From an uncultured Lachnospiraceae bacterium (GTDB lineage: Bacteria; Bacillota; Clostridia; Lachnospirales; Lachnospiraceae): a stretch of 9,340 nt of DNA. Shown one piece after another: positions 6,910 to 9,340 of this stretch. Both the position numbers and the translations under genes were made by a program. The stretch covers positions 1 to 9,340 of the forward strand of contig CALZPS010000041.1 in assembly GCA_945827765.1 (NCBI GenBank). Reading direction: 5' to 3'. Numbering within the stretch: position 1 is the first letter of the stretch; each line of letters opens with the position of its first letter. Below the pieces are notes generated by a model. The model was not told the DNA's origin. It did no database searches and was given only the letters and a program-made list of their open reading frames with translations.

Positions 6910-7083
6910 CAAGGGACAAATGAGCCTGACGTTGATTTCTTCGTGCTTCGCACTCCCAAAATCGACGAAAACATTCGCAATCCGCGCATTTTTCTGCGAA
7001 AAATGGCTGCTTGCTTATGCTTTGCGGGACCCATAGACATAAGAATACATGCAAGCATGTATTTTATGTCCATTTGTCCCTTG
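6910..7083. repeat. MITE-like palindromic intergenic element
   Basis: A 13-bp perfect inverted repeat (CAAGGGACAAATG at 6910-6922 and its reverse complement at 7071-7083) bounds about 174 bp with no credible gene. Inside are several nested hairpins: a GTGC-TTC-GCAC loop near 6943-6953, a CATTTTTC/GAAAAATG stem near 6988-7006, and a long hairpin at 7036-7070 (16-bp stem with one bulged base, 2-nt loop). The left 18 bp beyond the terminal repeat recur at 6395-6412. No clear target-site duplication is seen. It could be a MITE, a REP-type element, or a structured RNA/terminator for spoVG; without a T run it is not a standard terminator. Confidence 0.72.
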
Positions 7084-7164
7084 ACTCATGTAATCTATGT
7101 CTGAGAGAAGACACAAGCTTCTGCGCAGCGGGCAACCGTCTGCAGAATAGTTTTTTCGCCTTCC

Positions 7165-7836
7165 CTAAAAGGGAAGTGCGGGAAGTTCAAAGCGCATAAG
7201 AGCATTTGTGACAGGGTGTCTGAACTCCAGACGGCAGGCATAGAGTTCGATGCGGCCGTCGGAACTGACCGCGTCTGCAGAATTTGACCATCCGTATTTG
7301 CTGTCGCCGACAATAGGACATCCAATTGCCGACATCTGGACGCGTATCTGGTGATGCCTGCCGGTGTCCAGCGTGATATCAGCGATACTTCGAAAGCCTT
7401 CTGTATGTACGATATGGTAATGCAGGCGGGCTTTTTTTGCGCCCGGAGTATCGCGGGAGCAGACAGCGGAACTGTTCGTGCGGGCATCCTTGCGCAGAAA
7501 GTGTTCTAACGTACCTTCAGACGGGGTGGGAATGCCCTCAAGGAGTGCGCGGTAATGTTTGCCGAAACCACGGGTGGTAAGCTGGTTGTTTAATTCGCGG
7601 GCAGCCGCCGGTGTTTTGGCAAATACAAGCAGACCTTCGACGGGCTGGTCGAGCCGGTGAATGACAGCCAGATAAGGCGGCTTTTTCACAGCCTGCTGTT
7701 GTACAATATGATTTTTTAACAGGCTTTCCATGTCGGGTGTGCCAATCCGGCGGCTCTGAGTGGGGACGCCTGCTGGTTTGACGCAGACTAAGACCGCGTC
7801 GTCTTCATACAATATTTTTATTTTTTCCTTATTCAT
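7165..7836 (-). CDS. RluA-family RNA pseudouridine synthase
   Basis: Converts uridine to pseudouridine in rRNA or tRNA; the target site cannot be told from the sequence. The 223-residue protein is a bare catalytic domain with no N-terminal S4 domain, as in the shorter RluA-type members. LYEDDAVLVCVKPAGVPTQ (9-27) is the family N-terminal motif, HRLD (60-63) holds the catalytic Asp63 followed by QPVEGLLVFAKT, GRHHQIRVQ (159-167) binds RNA, and GCPIVGDSKYG (172-182) is the conserved C-terminal motif. The usual T-S-G after HRLDxx is V-E-G here. The ATG at 7836 has a weak AAGGG about 10 nt upstream. A 7-bp hairpin (7160-7176) overlaps the stop codon but is followed by A residues on this strand, so it is not a terminator. 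The gene is divergent from the xpaC-like gene. Confidence 0.93.
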   Translation of the reverse strand: MNKEKIKILYEDDAVLVCVKPAGVPTQSRRIGTPDMESLLKNHIVQQQAVKKPPYLAVIHRLDQPVEGLLVFAKTPAAARELNNQLTTRGFGKHYRALLEGIPTPSEGTLEHFLRKDARTNSSAVCSRDTPGAKKARLHYHIVHTEGFRSIADITLDTGRHHQIRVQMSAIGCPIVGDSKYGWSNSADAVSSDGRIELYACRLEFRHPVTNALMRFELPALPF

Positions 7837-7867
7837 AATCTTTTTACCCTTGGCTCTTCATAAATTC

Positions 7868-7896
7868 TTGACTTTTTTGCATAATCTGTCTAAACT
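7868..7896 (+). promoter_or_regulatory. Promoter of the xpaC-like gene
   Basis: TTGACT (7868-7873) and TAAACT (7891-7896) are 17 bp apart, matching consensus at five and four of six positions. The predicted start near 7903 gives a short leader of about 27 nt carrying CGAGGT as ribosome site. It interleaves with the divergent promoter at 7898-7926. Confidence 0.55.
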
Positions 7897-7897
7897 G

Positions 7898-7926
7898 ATT
7901 ATCATACAAATATGTAACGAGGTCAA
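7898..7926 (-). promoter_or_regulatory. Promoter of the pseudouridine synthase gene
   Basis: On the minus strand, TTGACC (7921-7926) and GATAAT (7898-7903) are separated by exactly 17 bp; both match consensus at five of six positions. The predicted start is near 7891, giving a leader of about 55 nt. The -35 box lies just upstream of the xpaC ATG and overlaps that gene's ribosome site. Confidence 0.66.
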
Positions 7927-7929
7927 GAG

Positions 7930-9340
7930 ATGGATAATTATGATTGGGAAAAATTTGGAGCAGATATAAAGTCAAGCGTACAGGACGCGATTGAGTCAGG
8001 GGATTACAGCCGGCTTAACCAGACTATCACGGACACTGTGAATGGTGTAGTGAACGGAGTGGGGGATGCCGTGCGGGAATTTACCGGACAAGGCTTTGGC
8101 GGACAGCGTATGGACGATGCATACAGACAGACGCGCAGAGAATATGATTATCGTACCGGTAAATATCGCGAGATACCAAAGGAGTCGCATCAATATCAGG
8201 AATCTTACAGTAAACAGGGAACGACGGGCAACGGCAATGGCAACGGCAGAAGAAACAACGATATGCCTGGCGGCGCAGAGAGGTACCGTTATCATTCCGA
8301 TGGAAAAAATACACAGAATCAGCGCCCCCGATCGGAGCAGACAGCCCGTGCAAATGGTTATACCCTCTCGGGTACAGGCGGTCAGGGAAAGATGCAGCCG
8401 GCGTTGTTCGCACAGTTGACAGGCAGAAAGATCGGCGGGATGGCCTTGTCGGTTGTGGGATATTCGGCAGCAGTCATAAGTGGCGGTCTGGGACTGATTT
8501 GTCTGTTGAGAATGTTGGCATCCACGGCATCGGAAATGGCGATATTGGGAGCCGGAGTCGGTGTGTTTGCAGTTCTGGCAGCGATATTCGGAGCAGCTGC
8601 CGGTATCGGGACGAGCTGGCTTAAAAGCGTCAAGAGATTTCGCGCTTATATCAGGGAACTTGGCGGAAAAGAATACTGCGATATCAAAGGACTTGCACAG
8701 CGGATGCGCAAGACAACCAGATATGTGGTGAAAGATTTGCAGAAGATGATTTCCAGAGGGTGGTTTCGGGAAGGCCATCTGGATGAGCAAAAGACCTGCC
8801 TGATGGTAAGTCATGATGCATATCAACAATATACGGCACTTCTGGAACATACGGAGCAGAAAGAACGGGAAGAGCAGGAAGTAAAACGAAAAGCGGAGCA
8901 GCTGCGCAGGGAAGAGGCGGAAAACAGCAGTAGTCTGCCGCCGGAGGCACGAGAGGTACTGAAATCCGGGGATGAATATCTGCGCAAGATTCGTGCATGC
9001 AACGATGCGATACCCGGGGAAGAAATATCAGCCAAAATCTCGCGCATCGAGATATTGGTAGACCGTATTTTTGTCCGTGTGAAAGAACATCCGGATACAG
9101 TATCGGATTTGAACCGGATGATACAGTATTATCTGCCGACCACGGTGAAACTGTTAGAAGCATATGAGCAGTTGGACAGTCAGCCGGTTCAGGGAGAGAA
9201 TATCCAGAGTTCCAAACAGGAGATTGAAAAGACACTGGATACGCTGAATGTGGCATTTGAAAAGCTCCTGTTAAGTTTATTACAGTTTTCTTCATTTGTT
9301 GTATCGTCGGACATTTCCGTGCTGCATACGATGCTGGCAC
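7930..9340 (+). CDS. xpaC: XpaC-family membrane protein, 3' end outside window
   Basis: Member of the 5-bromo-4-chloroindolyl phosphate hydrolysis (XpaC) family; the physiological role is poorly known, and family genes often precede a TelA-type toxic-anion resistance gene. The frame is open for 470 codons to the window edge. The ATG at 7930 has GAGGT 7 nt upstream. Order of parts: a soluble N-terminus, a Gly/Asn/Arg-rich low-complexity stretch (about 95-155, with NGNGNG at 101-106), two hydrophobic segments (about 167-196 and 203-230) forming a membrane hairpin, a winged-helix-like part (about 248-300, KGLAQRMRKTTRYVVKDLQKM), a charged coiled coil (about 303-332), and the XpaC region (345-470) with NDAIPGEEISAKISRIE, YYLPTTVKLLEAYEQL, PVQGENI and VSSDISVLHTMLA. 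The last motif normally sits close to the C-terminus, so probably few codons are missing. Much longer than B. subtilis XpaC (about 200 residues). Confidence 0.88.
   Translation, partial: MDNYDWEKFGADIKSSVQDAIESGDYSRLNQTITDTVNGVVNGVGDAVREFTGQGFGGQRMDDAYRQTRREYDYRTGKYREIPKESHQYQESYSKQGTTGNGNGNGRRNNDMPGGAERYRYHSDGKNTQNQRPRSEQTARANGYTLSGTGGQGKMQPALFAQLTGRKIGGMALSVVGYSAAVISGGLGLICLLRMLASTASEMAILGAGVGVFAVLAAIFGAAAGIGTSWLKSVKRFRAYIRELGGKEYCDIKGLAQRMRKTTRYVVKDLQKMISRGWFREGHLDEQKTCLMVSHDAYQQYTALLEHTEQKEREEQEVKRKAEQLRREEAENSSSLPPEAREVLKSGDEYLRKIRACNDAIPGEEISAKISRIEILVDRIFVRVKEHPDTVSDLNRMIQYYLPTTVKLLEAYEQLDSQPVQGENIQSSKQEIEKTLDTLNVAFEKLLLSLLQFSSFVVSSDISVLHTMLA

Noticed and set aside
6665..7054. A 129-codon minus-strand frame overlapping spoVG and the palindromic element.
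   Set aside because: Runs antisense through the well-conserved spoVG and then through repeat sequence; no family resemblance or ribosome site.
7160..7176. Terminator hairpin at the end of the pseudouridine synthase gene.
   Set aside because: CTTCCCT/AGGGAAG is a neat 7-bp stem, but it overlaps the stop codon and is followed by an A run, not a T run, in the direction of transcription.
7996..8850. A 284-codon open frame on the minus strand.
   Set aside because: It lies antisense to the xpaC-like gene, whose product has conserved motifs throughout. The minus frame gives Cys/His/Ser-rich sequence of no known family and no ribosome site.
8684..9340. A 218-codon open frame on the minus strand reaching the window edge.
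   Set aside because: Antisense shadow of the xpaC-like gene; low-quality, Pro/Ser/Cys-rich composition and no recognisable domain.

Overview
The window most likely comes from a Gram-positive anaerobe of the class Clostridia, probably Lachnospiraceae. This rests on gene content (a K+-dependent-type membrane pyrophosphatase, SpoVG, a DnaD-domain protein next to a DnaC/DnaI-type loader, a long divergent Prs), AGGAGG-type ribosome binding sites, and proteins that look like clostridial versions of their families. The family-level placement is inference. I see no phage, CRISPR, tRNA or rRNA. Apart from one palindromic repeat this looks like core chromosome.

Layout. (1) Positions 1-1326 (+) hold the C-terminal two thirds of a sodium/proton-pumping membrane pyrophosphatase, ended by a strong hairpin terminator at 1359-1414. 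(2) Positions 1508-6355 are all on the minus strand and read, in transcription order, murC, a DnaD-domain primosome protein, a DnaC/DnaI-like helicase loader, and a divergent ribose-phosphate pyrophosphokinase. The last three are tightly packed (13 nt gap, then a 17 nt overlap) and form an operon. It has its own extended -10 promoter, and just upstream of that lies a compact cluster of three DnaA-box sequences that abuts the murC stop codon. (3) spoVG (+, 6617-6904) is divergent from murC and is followed by a roughly 174 bp palindromic, MITE-like element bounded by 13-bp inverted repeats. An 18-bp piece of the same element also sits in the murC-spoVG intergenic region. (4) An RluA-family pseudouridine synthase (-, 7165-7836) and an XpaC-family membrane protein (+, from 7930 and running off the window end) are divergently transcribed from overlapping promoters.

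How it fits together. The central operon joins replication initiation (DnaD-like protein and helicase loader) to supply of PRPP, the precursor of nucleotides. The DnaA boxes upstream suggest that the initiator may feed back on the genes for helicase loading. murC (peptidoglycan precursor) and spoVG (septation/regulation) link the neighbourhood to cell division. The DnaA-box cluster and the repeat element are the two features most worth following up. I see no clearly novel multi-gene system.
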